Source: JAKJGV01 sp964617565 (lineage in GTDB: Bacteria; Verrucomicrobiota; Kiritimatiellia; CAIQIC01; JAGNIJ01). From it: a stretch of DNA of 27,311 bases. The translations under genes and the position numbers were made by a program. Location of the stretch: contig CAZTYH010000041.1 of assembly GCA_964617565.1 (NCBI GenBank), positions 1-27,311 on the forward strand, read 5' to 3'. The notes under the pieces were generated by a model. It did no database searches and was not told where the DNA came from. It saw only the letters and a program-made list of their open reading frames with translations. Positions 7,769-15,104 of the stretch are shown here, piece after piece (position 1 is the stretch's first letter; each line of letters begins with the position of its first letter).

Positions 7769-9550
7769 TCAGCCCACTAATTCAAGTATTTCCGGTGAAA
7801 GCCGCTCGGTGAGGGTCCGGCACAAGGCCATCACTTCGGTGGCGGTTTCACACATCAGCACCTTTTTTGCAAGGTCTTCGGCATCCGCAAAGCGCAGGTT
7901 ACGAATGGCCTGTTTCACAAGGGGTATGGCCGTGGGGCTCATACTGAATTCGTCGAGTCCCATCCCCATCAACAGTGGCGCCATGATGGGATTGCTTGCC
8001 ATTTCGCCGCAAATCCCGACCCAGATCCCGTGGTCGTGCCCTACATCAATCGTATTTTTGATCAGCCGGATGATCGCAGGATGCGTCGGCTCATAGAGGT
8101 AGGCCACCCGTTCGTTCACGCGATCCACGGCCAGCGTGTACTGCACCAGGTCGTTGGTCCCCAGGCTGAAAAAGCTCACGTGGGGCGCGATCAGGTTCGC
8201 GGTAAGCGCCGCCGACGGAACTTCGATCATGACGCCGACGGTGATCTCCTCGTTGAAAGGAAGCCCCTGCTTTTTCAGTTCCTCCTTGCATTCCTCCAAC
8301 AACTCGTTGGCCCTTATCACTTCGCCGACATTGCTGACCATCGGGTACATCAGCTTGACGTTCTCGTGCACACTGGCGCGGAGAACGGCTCGCAATTGTG
8401 TCTTAAAGATATCGGGTTGCGCCAGGCAAAAGCGGATCGCTCGCCAGCCCATGAAGGGATTCAACTCGGCGGGCGTCTTCAAATGCGAGAGGAACTTGTC
8501 ACCGCCGAGGTCGAGCGTACGAATGATCGCGGGAGCCGGAGCCACGCGCCGGGCCACTTCCTCATAGGCTGCATACTGTTCATCTTCTGTCGGAAGCTGC
8601 ATCCTGGACAGGTACAGGTACTCTGTGCGGAAAAGCCCGACGCCCTGCGCCCCGTTGTCGAGCACCATGCCCACATCGCCGGGCAGCTCGATGTTGCCCG
8701 AAAGCATCACGTGGTAACCGTCCTGCGTAACGGCCGGTTCGCTCTTCAACAAGGTAAGACGCGCCCGGATGGACTCGCGTTTTTCCGCGATTTTTCCGTA
8801 TTGCTCCAGCCTTTCGCGCGACGGATGAATGACGACGATTCCCTTGTGCCCGTCAATCAGCACTTCGTCGCCGGGAGAAACGCGAACACTGACGTCATGG
8901 AGCCCGACCACGGCGGGAATCGCCAACGCCCTCGCCATGATGGCTGTATGGGACGTCGGGCTGCCCAGGTCGGTTATAAATCCGATGACCTTTTCCTTGT
9001 TCAGCGTCGCCGTTTCGGAGGGCGCAAGGTCATTGGCCACGATCACGCACGGATGCTCAAGCTGGGATAACTGGGAAGTGCTCTGCCCCGACAGATTTCG
9101 CAAGATACGCCGCGTTACATCGCGCACATCGGCCGCGCGCTCGCGCAGGTAATCATCCTCCAACTGGGCCAGCGCATTGGCATACCGTTCCGCCACCATG
9201 CCGAGAACGACTTCGACGTTCTTTTTCTGGCTGCCCAGGTTTCGTATGACCTCTTCCACGAAAGACCGGTCATCCACAACCAGCAGGTGGGCATCGAAAA
9301 TGCTGGCGCTTTCCTGGCCGATCGCGTTGCTGACCTTCTGCTGGATATCGTGGATCTGGCTGCGCGTCTTGATCAGTGCGTCTTCAAAACGTGCGATCTC
9401 GCGCGGAATTTCATCATCGGAGATAGCCCGCTCAACGACGCGGTCTTCCTCGGTGGTGACCAGAAATGTTTTGCCGATGACCACGCCGGGCGACACGCCA
9501 ATGCCTTTCAGCACCGTCTCGCGTGTTTGTCCTGCCTGTTCTTCCGACAT
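7769..9550 (-). CDS. ptsI: PTS enzyme I (phosphoenolpyruvate-protein phosphotransferase)
   Basis: Cytoplasmic first step of the phosphotransferase relay: takes phosphate from phosphoenolpyruvate onto a histidine and passes it to HPr. The 593 residues cover the whole enzyme: an N-terminal HPr-binding helical region, the phosphohistidine motif GSPTSHTAIMARALAIPAVVG (His201), VGLFRTEYLYL, and the C-terminal PEP-binding barrel with LDLGGDKFL, GVMIEVPSAAL, FFSLGTNDLVQYTLAVDR and the catalytic cysteine in GICGEMAS. There is no N-terminal GAF domain, so it is ordinary enzyme I and not PtsP. The start is 6 bp after the ptsH stop and has only a weak ribosome site, suggesting translational coupling. 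No EII component is in the window. Confidence 0.96.
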   Translation of the reverse strand: MSEEQAGQTRETVLKGIGVSPGVVIGKTFLVTTEEDRVVERAISDDEIPREIARFEDALIKTRSQIHDIQQKVSNAIGQESASIFDAHLLVVDDRSFVEEVIRNLGSQKKNVEVVLGMVAERYANALAQLEDDYLRERAADVRDVTRRILRNLSGQSTSQLSQLEHPCVIVANDLAPSETATLNKEKVIGFITDLGSPTSHTAIMARALAIPAVVGLHDVSVRVSPGDEVLIDGHKGIVVIHPSRERLEQYGKIAEKRESIRARLTLLKSEPAVTQDGYHVMLSGNIELPGDVGMVLDNGAQGVGLFRTEYLYLSRMQLPTEDEQYAAYEEVARRVAPAPAIIRTLDLGGDKFLSHLKTPAELNPFMGWRAIRFCLAQPDIFKTQLRAVLRASVHENVKLMYPMVSNVGEVIRANELLEECKEELKKQGLPFNEEITVGVMIEVPSAALTANLIAPHVSFFSLGTNDLVQYTLAVDRVNERVAYLYEPTHPAIIRLIKNTIDVGHDHGIWVGICGEMASNPIMAPLLMGMGLDEFSMSPTAIPLVKQAIRNLRFADAEDLAKKVLMCETATEVMALCRTLTERLSPEILELVG

Positions 9551-9556
9551 TGCCCA

Positions 9557-9862
9557 TCAATCCTCGTAAAACTTTTTTTCGACCAGTTCCTGCAGCGCAG
9601 CCACGGCCTCCCTGGCATCATCGCCCTTCGCGCGAATCCGCAGTATGGTGCCCTGACTCCCCTCGAGCGTAAGAAGGCCCATAATGCTCTTGGCCGATAC
9701 GGTGGAACCATCTTTTTCCACTTCGATATCGCACGTAAAGCGGCTGGCCGTTCTTACGAACAAGGCCGCCGGACGGGCATGAATACCAAACCGATTGGTG
9801 ATGGTCAAATCCTTCACCACCACGCGGGGGTCAGCGGCCTGGGCATTATGCTTCTTGGTCAC
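9557..9862 (-). CDS. ptsH: Phosphocarrier protein HPr
   Basis: Small phosphocarrier that accepts phosphate from enzyme I and is the substrate of HPr kinase. In the 101-residue protein the catalytic histidine is His28 in GIHARPA and the regulatory serine is Ser59 in SAKSIMGLLTL. Their spacing of 31 residues equals that of His15 and Ser46 in classical HPr. Both phosphorylation sites are therefore present, matching the adjacent hprK. There is an N-terminal extension of about 12 residues compared with the usual 85-90. The start is GTG at 9862, with AAGGGG about 9 nt upstream. It sits 17 bp after hprK. Confidence 0.96.
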   Translation of the reverse strand: MTKKHNAQAADPRVVVKDLTITNRFGIHARPAALFVRTASRFTCDIEVEKDGSTVSAKSIMGLLTLEGSQGTILRIRAKGDDAREAVAALQELVEKKFYED

Positions 9863-9879
9863 CGATCGTTACCCCTTCG

Positions 9880-10815
9880 TCATCCCCCTCGTCTTGCAAG
9901 CGTCGCCATGAGCTTTTCGTCCAGTTCCTTCGCGGCATCATGCCCCAATTGCTTCAACCGGAGGTTAAGTGCCGCAACTTCCACCACGTGGGCAAGGTCT
10001 CGGCCGGCCGCCACCGGCAGGGTGATGACCGGTATCTTCACGCCCAGCACTTCGCGCGATTGCTGGGCAAAACCCGTGCGATCATCTTCAATGCGCGGAT
10101 CCGGCCGGTGCAGGCGAACGATCACATCAAGCCGCATTTCAGGCCGCACGGAAGCCACGCCGAAGAGACTCGGCACATGAATGATTCCGAGCCCCCGGAT
10201 TTCCATGTGATACCGGGTGATCGGAACAGCCGACCCGATCACGCGTCCACTGCTGTCGCGCCGGAGCACGGTGATATCGTCGGCTACCAGGCTGTGCCCC
10301 CGCTCGATCAGTGTCAGCGCCGTTTCGCTCTTTCCGATGCCCGGCGACCCTTCCAACGCCACGCCGATGCCCATGATGTCCACCATGGTCCCCTGCATGC
10401 GCATTTCCGGCGCAGTAAGGTTTTCCATGATGATGGTCGCTTCATTGATGAAACGACTGGTAATCAACGCGCTCTTGAGCACCGGCACGCGAAACTTTTC
10501 GGCGAGCTGCTCAATTTCAGGGAACACATGCCGGCCGCGGGTCACCACCACACAGGGGATCTGCTTCTCGAAGAACTGCCTGATCCGCGTTTGCCTCTCG
10601 GTTCCGGAAAGGCTTTTCAGGTAGGCGCTCTCGGCCAACCCGAAAACCTGGATGCGCCGATGCGCAAAGTACTGGAAGAATCCGGCAAGCGCGAGCCCCG
10701 GTCGGTTCAAGGCCTCCTCGTGTATGGTCTTGCGAAGATGCCTCTTGCCCGCAGCCAACTCCAGGGCCAGCGGATCGCGGCCCGCTTCAAGGAACTGTGC
10801 TACTGTTACTGCCAC
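9880..10815 (-). CDS. hprK: HPr kinase/phosphorylase
   Basis: Bifunctional enzyme that phosphorylates HPr on its regulatory serine and removes that phosphate. The 311-residue protein has an N-terminal regulatory domain (about 1-130) and a C-terminal kinase domain. The kinase domain has the Walker A loop GSPGIGKS (156-163), the acidic pair in SLVADDITVL (179-180) and the family signature MEIRGLGIIHVPSLFG (204-219). The GTG at 10815 is chosen because a GGGGG ribosome site precedes it; a longer frame to 10887 would overlap hpf by about 40 bp. The sequence before the Walker loop reads MRMQGTMVDI, where Firmicute enzymes have a histidine (HGVLVD), here replaced by glutamine. Together with ptsH and ptsI it forms a complete sensor relay without sugar permeases. 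Confidence 0.95.
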   Translation of the reverse strand: MAVTVAQFLEAGRDPLALELAAGKRHLRKTIHEEALNRPGLALAGFFQYFAHRRIQVFGLAESAYLKSLSGTERQTRIRQFFEKQIPCVVVTRGRHVFPEIEQLAEKFRVPVLKSALITSRFINEATIIMENLTAPEMRMQGTMVDIMGIGVALEGSPGIGKSETALTLIERGHSLVADDITVLRRDSSGRVIGSAVPITRYHMEIRGLGIIHVPSLFGVASVRPEMRLDVIVRLHRPDPRIEDDRTGFAQQSREVLGVKIPVITLPVAAGRDLAHVVEVAALNLRLKQLGHDAAKELDEKLMATLARRGG

Positions 10816-10846
10816 TGAACCCCCTTTCCCGGAATGGGACAACCGG

Positions 10847-11209
10847 TCAGCCGCCGGGAGACTCCTCGACGCCATTCTGCTGTGCATTCAGTTCCACGCT
10901 GGCGATGCTTTCGCGAGCCTTGTGATTCTGCATCTTGTCCCAGAGCTTCCGCAACTGCTTCTGGGCCTTGTCAACGGCCCCATCTATCGAAACATACATA
11001 TCGTTGGATTCATGCTGCGCTTCGACCACGATGTGGTTCGGCGCCTGCACCACGATTTCCGCGATGTGGCGGTACTTCGACACATCGAGGATCACGTGCA
11101 CGTTGAGAATGCGGGGAAATTCACGCAGCCCGTGCTGCACCGCGCTTAATGCGTGATCCCTGATCGCATCCGTAATCTGCATATGCCGGCCGGTTACGCT
11201 GATCTGCAC
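10847..11209 (-). CDS. hpf: Ribosome hibernation-promoting factor (HPF/YfiA family)
   Basis: Binds the 30S decoding region in slow growth and inactivates ribosomes. The 120 residues begin with the family pattern MQISVTGRHMQITDAIRDHA and contain IAEIVVQAPNHIVVEAQHESNDMYVSIDGAVDKAQKQL, which is the beta-alpha-beta fold with the conserved D-Y-x-x-I-D core. It is a short form with no long-HPF dimerisation domain. The start is GTG at 11209 with a near-perfect AAGGAGG site 6 nt upstream. It follows lptB by 21 bp; in many proteobacteria rpoN lies between these two genes, but not here. Confidence 0.93.
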   Translation of the reverse strand: MQISVTGRHMQITDAIRDHALSAVQHGLREFPRILNVHVILDVSKYRHIAEIVVQAPNHIVVEAQHESNDMYVSIDGAVDKAQKQLRKLWDKMQNHKARESIASVELNAQQNGVEESPGG

Positions 11210-11230
11210 CGTAGGCCTCCTTCCATTTCG

Positions 11231-11968
11231 TTACATACTGAACCGCGGCCCCAGATAAAGCTCGCGGCTCACTTCATCGTTAATCAAGAACGAACTCGTC
11301 CCCTCCCGCAGCACCTTGCCCTCGCATATCAAGTAGGCCCGGTCCACGACCGCAAGCGTTTCACGGACGTTGTGGTCCGTGATCAATATGCCGAGCCCGC
11401 GCTGCTTGAGCTCAATAATGATCTGTTGAACATCATAGACAGCCAAAGGGTCCACTCCGCTGAACGGTTCATCCAGCAGAATAAGCGAAGGATTCGTCAC
11501 AAGGGCGCGCGTGATCTCCAGCCGCCGCCGCTCGCCGCCGCTCAGCGTGTAAGCGCGCTGTTTCGCCAGGTAGCTTATCTTCAACTCCTCGAGCAGGTAC
11601 TCCAGCCGCTGACGCCGCTCATGGCGGGAAATCGGCAGCGTCTCGAGAATCGCCATGACGTTTTCCTCGACCGTAAGCCGCCGGAAAATGGACGGCTCCT
11701 GCGACAGGTACCCCATGCCCATGCGGGCGCGCTGGTACATGGGCTTGTGCGTCACATTCTCGCCCTGGAAATACACTTCGCCGTCCGTCGGGCGAATCAG
11801 TCCGACGATCATGTAGAAGCTCGTGGTCTTGCCGGCCCCATTCGGACCCAGCAGACCGACGATCTCCCCGGGGTCCACCTTGAGGTTAACCCCGTTGACC
11901 ACGTTGCGACGATGATAGGTTTTGACGAGGTCGCGTGTTTCGACCAGGCAGCTTGTCTTATCCACCAC
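11231..11968 (-). CDS. lptB: LPS export ABC transporter ATP-binding protein LptB
   Basis: Cytoplasmic ATPase that drives LptFG to extract lipopolysaccharide from the inner membrane. It has Walker A GPNGAGKTT, the Q-loop in YLSQEPSIFRRLTVEEN (typical of LptB), the signature LSGGERRRLEITRAL, Walker B LILLDEPFSGVDP and the switch histidine in ITDHNV. I prefer GTG at 11968: a GGAG ribosome site lies 6 nt upstream and the codon follows the lptA stop directly. An in-frame ATG at 11989 overlaps lptA by 20 bp but has its purine-rich site touching the ATG. LptF and LptG are not in the window. Confidence 0.95.
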   Translation of the reverse strand: MVDKTSCLVETRDLVKTYHRRNVVNGVNLKVDPGEIVGLLGPNGAGKTTSFYMIVGLIRPTDGEVYFQGENVTHKPMYQRARMGMGYLSQEPSIFRRLTVEENVMAILETLPISRHERRQRLEYLLEELKISYLAKQRAYTLSGGERRRLEITRALVTNPSLILLDEPFSGVDPLAVYDVQQIIIELKQRGLGILITDHNVRETLAVVDRAYLICEGKVLREGTSSFLINDEVSRELYLGPRFSM

Positions 11969-11969
11969 A

Positions 11970-12476
11970 TTAATCTCCGAGGAACACATCCTTCATGCCG
12001 CCCTGCTCAGGGTAGATTACCAACCGCGCGTTCGGCTGGCAAATCATTCGGTTATCGTCGCGCCAGAAGGTAATAAGCTCGCCCTCGAGCACGTCACGGC
12101 CACGCAGCACGCGCGGCTTGTCGGACAACACGATCTTCCCTCCATCCAAATCGTAGGTCGCCAGCCCGGCATGCGCCGTCTTGTCTTCCTGCTTGATGGT
12201 CACGCGGCCTTCGGCCTTGATATTTTTAGCCTTGCCGGCCTCATCGAACGTCACCAGCAGCTTGTCGCAAGCCAGTTGCATCTCGGGATCGGTAACCAGC
12301 ACGTTGTGTTCGAACAGGGCGAACCGCTTCTTGTAATCAAAGGTCAACCGGTCGGACGTAATCACCGTCACCGTGCCGACCGCTTCCTCGTTCGCTGCCG
12401 CAGCCCGCGCATCCGAACCGCTGAGCAGCAAGGTCCACAAGATTCCGGACAAAACCCATCGGGAAAATCCCTTCAT
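11970..12476 (-). CDS. lptA: LptA/OstA-like periplasmic LPS transport protein
   Basis: Predicted periplasmic bridge protein for lipopolysaccharide. The 168 residues start with a signal peptide (hydrophobic stretch WVLSGILWTLLLSG, likely cleavage after DARA). The OstA-type beta-jellyroll repeats follow: VTVITSDRLTFDYKKRFALFEHNVLVTDPEMQLACDKLLV, NIKAEGRVTIKQEDKTAHAGLATYDLDGGKIVLSDKPRVLRG and ELITFWRDDNRMIC. The ATG overlaps the lptC stop (ATGA), and an AGGAG site lies 7 nt upstream. Assignment rests on the fold pattern and on its position between lptC and lptB. Confidence 0.88.
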   Translation of the reverse strand: MKGFSRWVLSGILWTLLLSGSDARAAAANEEAVGTVTVITSDRLTFDYKKRFALFEHNVLVTDPEMQLACDKLLVTFDEAGKAKNIKAEGRVTIKQEDKTAHAGLATYDLDGGKIVLSDKPRVLRGRDVLEGELITFWRDDNRMICQPNARLVIYPEQGGMKDVFLGD

Positions 12477-12934
12477 TCCTCAACTCCTGTCTTTACATGC
12501 CTGCGCACGTCTTTCAGGACAACCTTGGCTTTCTGCCTTATCAAAAAACTTTCTTCCTTGCCGCTCCAGATGAAGCCGATGCCGGTGACCACCATGTTTT
12601 CCCGCTCGATGCGGACATCGGAATCCGACTCGGCAAGCCCGCGCCGCTGATTGTACTTGCAATGCGGCGCCGTCACCGTCATTCCCACCTCGCCTTCCTG
12701 GTAGAAATCAATCTTGAGCCCGGTGATCTCGATCACGCCGTCAGGCAATACCTTCGCGAAATCTCCAAAGAGCTGCGACTTCAGATTGTTTTCCTCATCA
12801 TAGTCGGGAACACGGAATCCGGTAACCGTTTGCCCCACCGATTCGCGCATTTGAGCCCAAACGAACGGGGCACCGAACAGGATCGCACACGAGATCGCCA
12901 AGACCACTATACCCCATTCACTCCTTTGTTTCAT
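12473..12934 (-). CDS. lptC: LptC-like LPS export protein
   Basis: Predicted membrane-anchored periplasmic component that receives LPS from LptBFG and hands it to LptA. The 153-residue protein has one N-terminal hydrophobic segment (IVVLAISCAILFGAPFVWA). A beta-rich domain follows with VPDYDEENNLKSQLFGDFAKVLPDGVIEITGLKIDFYQ, a typical LptC/OstA strand pattern. The family diverges fast, so the call leans on gene order: kdsC-lptC-lptA-lptB with 4-bp ATGA overlaps at both of its ends. Confidence 0.8.
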   Translation of the reverse strand: MKQRSEWGIVVLAISCAILFGAPFVWAQMRESVGQTVTGFRVPDYDEENNLKSQLFGDFAKVLPDGVIEITGLKIDFYQEGEVGMTVTAPHCKYNQRRGLAESDSDVRIERENMVVTGIGFIWSGKEESFLIRQKAKVVLKDVRRHVKTGVEE

Positions 12935-13464
12935 CCTTCACCCCTCCGACACCGCGCAACCAGCGTCCTCCAGATACCTTTCGCCTTCAATATACCCTCA
13001 ACCACTTCTCTCGCGGCACCTTTTCCACCACGATTCTTTGTCACCCATCCGGCCGCCAACCGGACTTCCGGCACCGCATCAGCGACAGCCACCGGCAGCC
13101 CAACCACGGCCATCGCCGGCAAATCAACCAGGTCATCACCTACATAACAGGCTTTTTCCGCGGTAACACCCATTCGCGACAGAACCGCAGTCAACCCGCT
13201 TCCCTTGTCCTTTGCCCCTTCAAAAAGAACATCCACCTTCAACTCGGCCGCCCGGCGTCGAACCGCCGCGGACCTGCGCGCCGTCAGCAACCCGATCTTA
13301 AGGCCCGCCTTGCGCGCCAGGACAAAACCATGTCCGTCCTTCACGTTGAAAATCTTCCATTCGCCGTCCGGCCCGTGAATGATCTCACCGCCGGTGAGCA
13401 CCCCGTCCACATCGAACACGATCGCCTCAACGGACGCGGCGCGCTTCTTAATTGACGATGTCAT
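12931..13464 (-). CDS. kdsC: 3-deoxy-D-manno-octulosonate 8-phosphate phosphatase (KdsC)
   Basis: HAD-family phosphatase that removes phosphate from Kdo-8-phosphate. The 177 residues contain HAD motif I as FDVDGVLTGG (nucleophile and acid aspartates), motif II in GLLTARRS, and motif IV as YVGDDLVDLPAM. The family-typical NVKDGHGFVLARKAGLKIG lies between them and GKGAAREVVEGIL near the end. There is no cap domain, as expected for the tetrameric C0 type. The ATG at 13464 has AGGAG 5 nt upstream and overlaps the kdsA end by 17 bp. It is placed directly after the synthase that makes its substrate. Confidence 0.95.
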   Translation of the reverse strand: MTSSIKKRAASVEAIVFDVDGVLTGGEIIHGPDGEWKIFNVKDGHGFVLARKAGLKIGLLTARRSAAVRRRAAELKVDVLFEGAKDKGSGLTAVLSRMGVTAEKACYVGDDLVDLPAMAVVGLPVAVADAVPEVRLAAGWVTKNRGGKGAAREVVEGILKAKGIWRTLVARCRRGEG

Positions 13465-14269
13465 CAATGCTCCTGAGTTGCCGCCAGAGCCCGCGAAGAG
13501 CGCTGAAGGGAATCGCGTTTTCTCGATCGGAAAGGGCCGTGGCCGGATCAGGATGCGTCTCCAGGAAAACCCCATCGCATCCGGTCGCGACGGCCGCGCG
13601 CGCCAGGTAAGGCGCCCATCGCCCATCACCGCCTGTATGATCGCCCGCCCCGCCCGGCGACTGTACACTGTGCGTCGCGTCGAAAACCACCGGGTATCCG
13701 AATTCGCGAAGGGCCAGGAGACTCCGCATGTCTGCCACGAGATTGTTGTATCCGAAGCTGACGCCACGCTCCGTCACGATGATCCGCCGGTTTCCCGTGC
13801 TCTCCACTTTCGCGATCACATGCCGGACATCCCATGGCGCGAGGAATTGCCCTTTCTTGATGTTCACCACTCTGCCGCTTTCGCCCAGCGCCAGTACGAG
13901 ATCCGTCTGGCGGCAAAGAAACGCGGGCAACTGAAGAATGTCCGCCACCTTCGCGGCGTGCGGCACTTCGGTGTCGTTATGAACATCCACCAGGATCGGA
14001 ACCCCATAGCGTTCTTTGACTTCCGCAAGGATCTCCAGCCCTTTTACCAGGCCCGGACCCCGAAACGCCTTGTGCGAGGTGCGGTTCGCCTTGTCATAGG
14101 ACGCCTTGAAAATCAGCGGAATTTTCTCCGCGCGCGCCAGCCGGACGAGGCGCCCCGCCAGGTCAAGGACTGCTGCGCGGCTCTCAATCACGCACGGGCC
14201 GGCCATGAGAAAAAGCGGGCCCTTGCCTCCCACCGTCACATTGCCCACTTTAAATGTTTTGGTCCTCAT
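13448..14269 (-). CDS. kdsA: Kdo-8-phosphate synthase
   Basis: Condenses phosphoenolpyruvate with arabinose-5-phosphate to Kdo-8-phosphate, the first committed step to Kdo. The 273 residues show LFLMAGPCVIES, FKASYDKANRTS, GLEILAEVKERYGVPILVDVH, LQLPAFLCRQTDL, VNIKKGQFLAPWD, ITERGVSFGYNNLV-like and FDATHSVQSPGG blocks. The cysteine in AGPCVIES, where the E. coli enzyme has asparagine, marks the metal-dependent class, as in Aquifex. The ATG at 14269 is preferred (GGAG site 6 nt upstream) over an in-frame TTG at 14284. It follows kdsB by 18 bp. Confidence 0.97.
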   Translation of the reverse strand: MRTKTFKVGNVTVGGKGPLFLMAGPCVIESRAAVLDLAGRLVRLARAEKIPLIFKASYDKANRTSHKAFRGPGLVKGLEILAEVKERYGVPILVDVHNDTEVPHAAKVADILQLPAFLCRQTDLVLALGESGRVVNIKKGQFLAPWDVRHVIAKVESTGNRRIIVTERGVSFGYNNLVADMRSLLALREFGYPVVFDATHSVQSPGGAGDHTGGDGRWAPYLARAAVATGCDGVFLETHPDPATALSDRENAIPFSALRGLWRQLRSIDDIVN

Positions 14270-14287
14270 AAATAACTCCGCCAACCC

Positions 14288-15061
14288 TCAGGCCAGCCCG
14301 GCTGCTTTCAACGCCCGCTCCGCGCGCTCGACATCGCCGGGCTCATCCACTCCAAGCCCCGCGTCTCCGGTTTCGATAACCTTGATCCGGGCGCCGAGGT
14401 GTAACGCGCGCAATTGCTCCAGCTTTTCAACCAACTCCAGCGTACAAGGCGGCTCCTGCACCAACCGCTCAAGAAAGCTTCGCTGGTATCCATAAATTCC
14501 GACGTGCCGCCAGTATAATGGCTCTCCCGCCGTCAAACTATCCTTTTCCCTCATAAACGGAATCGGCGCGCGAGAGAAGTAAAGCGCGCGCGAGGATGCA
14601 TCGAAAACTACTTTCACCACGGAAGGCCTTCCGATGTCCGCCTCATCCCGGATTGGCGCGGCCGCCGTGGACATATCCCACGAAGAGTCCCGCGCAAGAA
14701 TCCCGCCGACCGAATCAATCAATCCCGGATCTATGAGCGGCTCATCACCCTGAATATTCACGATCACGTCGGCCGCGCGATCGCGTACTGCCTCGGCAAT
14801 GCGATCCGTGCCGGACGGATGATCCGGTTTCGTCATCACCACATCCACCCCCAGCTTTTCGGCGACACGGCAAATCCGCTCGTCATCCGTCGCCACCAGC
14901 AAACCGCCCAGGGTCCGCGCGCCGCGCGCCCGCTCAACCACCCATTGAAGCAGGGGTTTCCCGCAAATCATGGCAAGGCTTTTGCCGGGGAACCGGGTGG
15001 AACCCCACCGGGCAGGAATCACGGCAAGAACGGAGGACTGGGGTATTGGGGTTTTGTTCAT
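14288..15061 (-). CDS. kdsB: CMP-Kdo synthetase (3-deoxy-manno-octulosonate cytidylyltransferase)
   Basis: Activates Kdo with CTP to CMP-Kdo for lipid A glycosylation. The 257 residues carry the family signature AVIPARWGSTRFPGKSL near the N-terminus, LVATDDERI, HPSGTDRIAEAV, NIQGDEPLI and WRHVGIYGYQRSFLERL. The start is ATG at 15061. The frame runs on to 15103, but the added residues come from an 8-bp tandem repeat and are probably not coding. No clear ribosome site is visible, because the repeat occupies the leader. Downstream are kdsA and kdsC, completing the Kdo pathway apart from arabinose-5-phosphate isomerase. Confidence 0.96.
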   Translation of the reverse strand: MNKTPIPQSSVLAVIPARWGSTRFPGKSLAMICGKPLLQWVVERARGARTLGGLLVATDDERICRVAEKLGVDVVMTKPDHPSGTDRIAEAVRDRAADVIVNIQGDEPLIDPGLIDSVGGILARDSSWDMSTAAAPIRDEADIGRPSVVKVVFDASSRALYFSRAPIPFMREKDSLTAGEPLYWRHVGIYGYQRSFLERLVQEPPCTLELVEKLEQLRALHLGARIKVIETGDAGLGVDEPGDVERAERALKAAGLA

Positions 15062-15072
15062 GCAGGTGTCAG

Positions 15073-15104
15073 GCTCCAACACTCCATTACTCCATCTCTC
15101 CATC
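15073..15104. repeat. Tandem 8-bp repeat, consensus ACTCCATY (four units)
   Basis: Four consecutive octamers read on the plus strand as variants of ACTCCATC, differing at one to three positions each. The array lies between rfaE1 and kdsB and covers the rfaE1 stop codon (15087-15089), so the last rfaE1 residues (DGEME) are encoded by repeat sequence. A second, degenerate array lies at 22780-22810. Similar short tandem intergenic repeats recur in many environmental bacterial genomes; I have not verified this comparison. Confidence 0.7.

Noticed and set aside
8030..9070. Plus-strand frame of 346 codons
   Set aside because: Antisense of ptsI with biased His/Arg/Gln composition.
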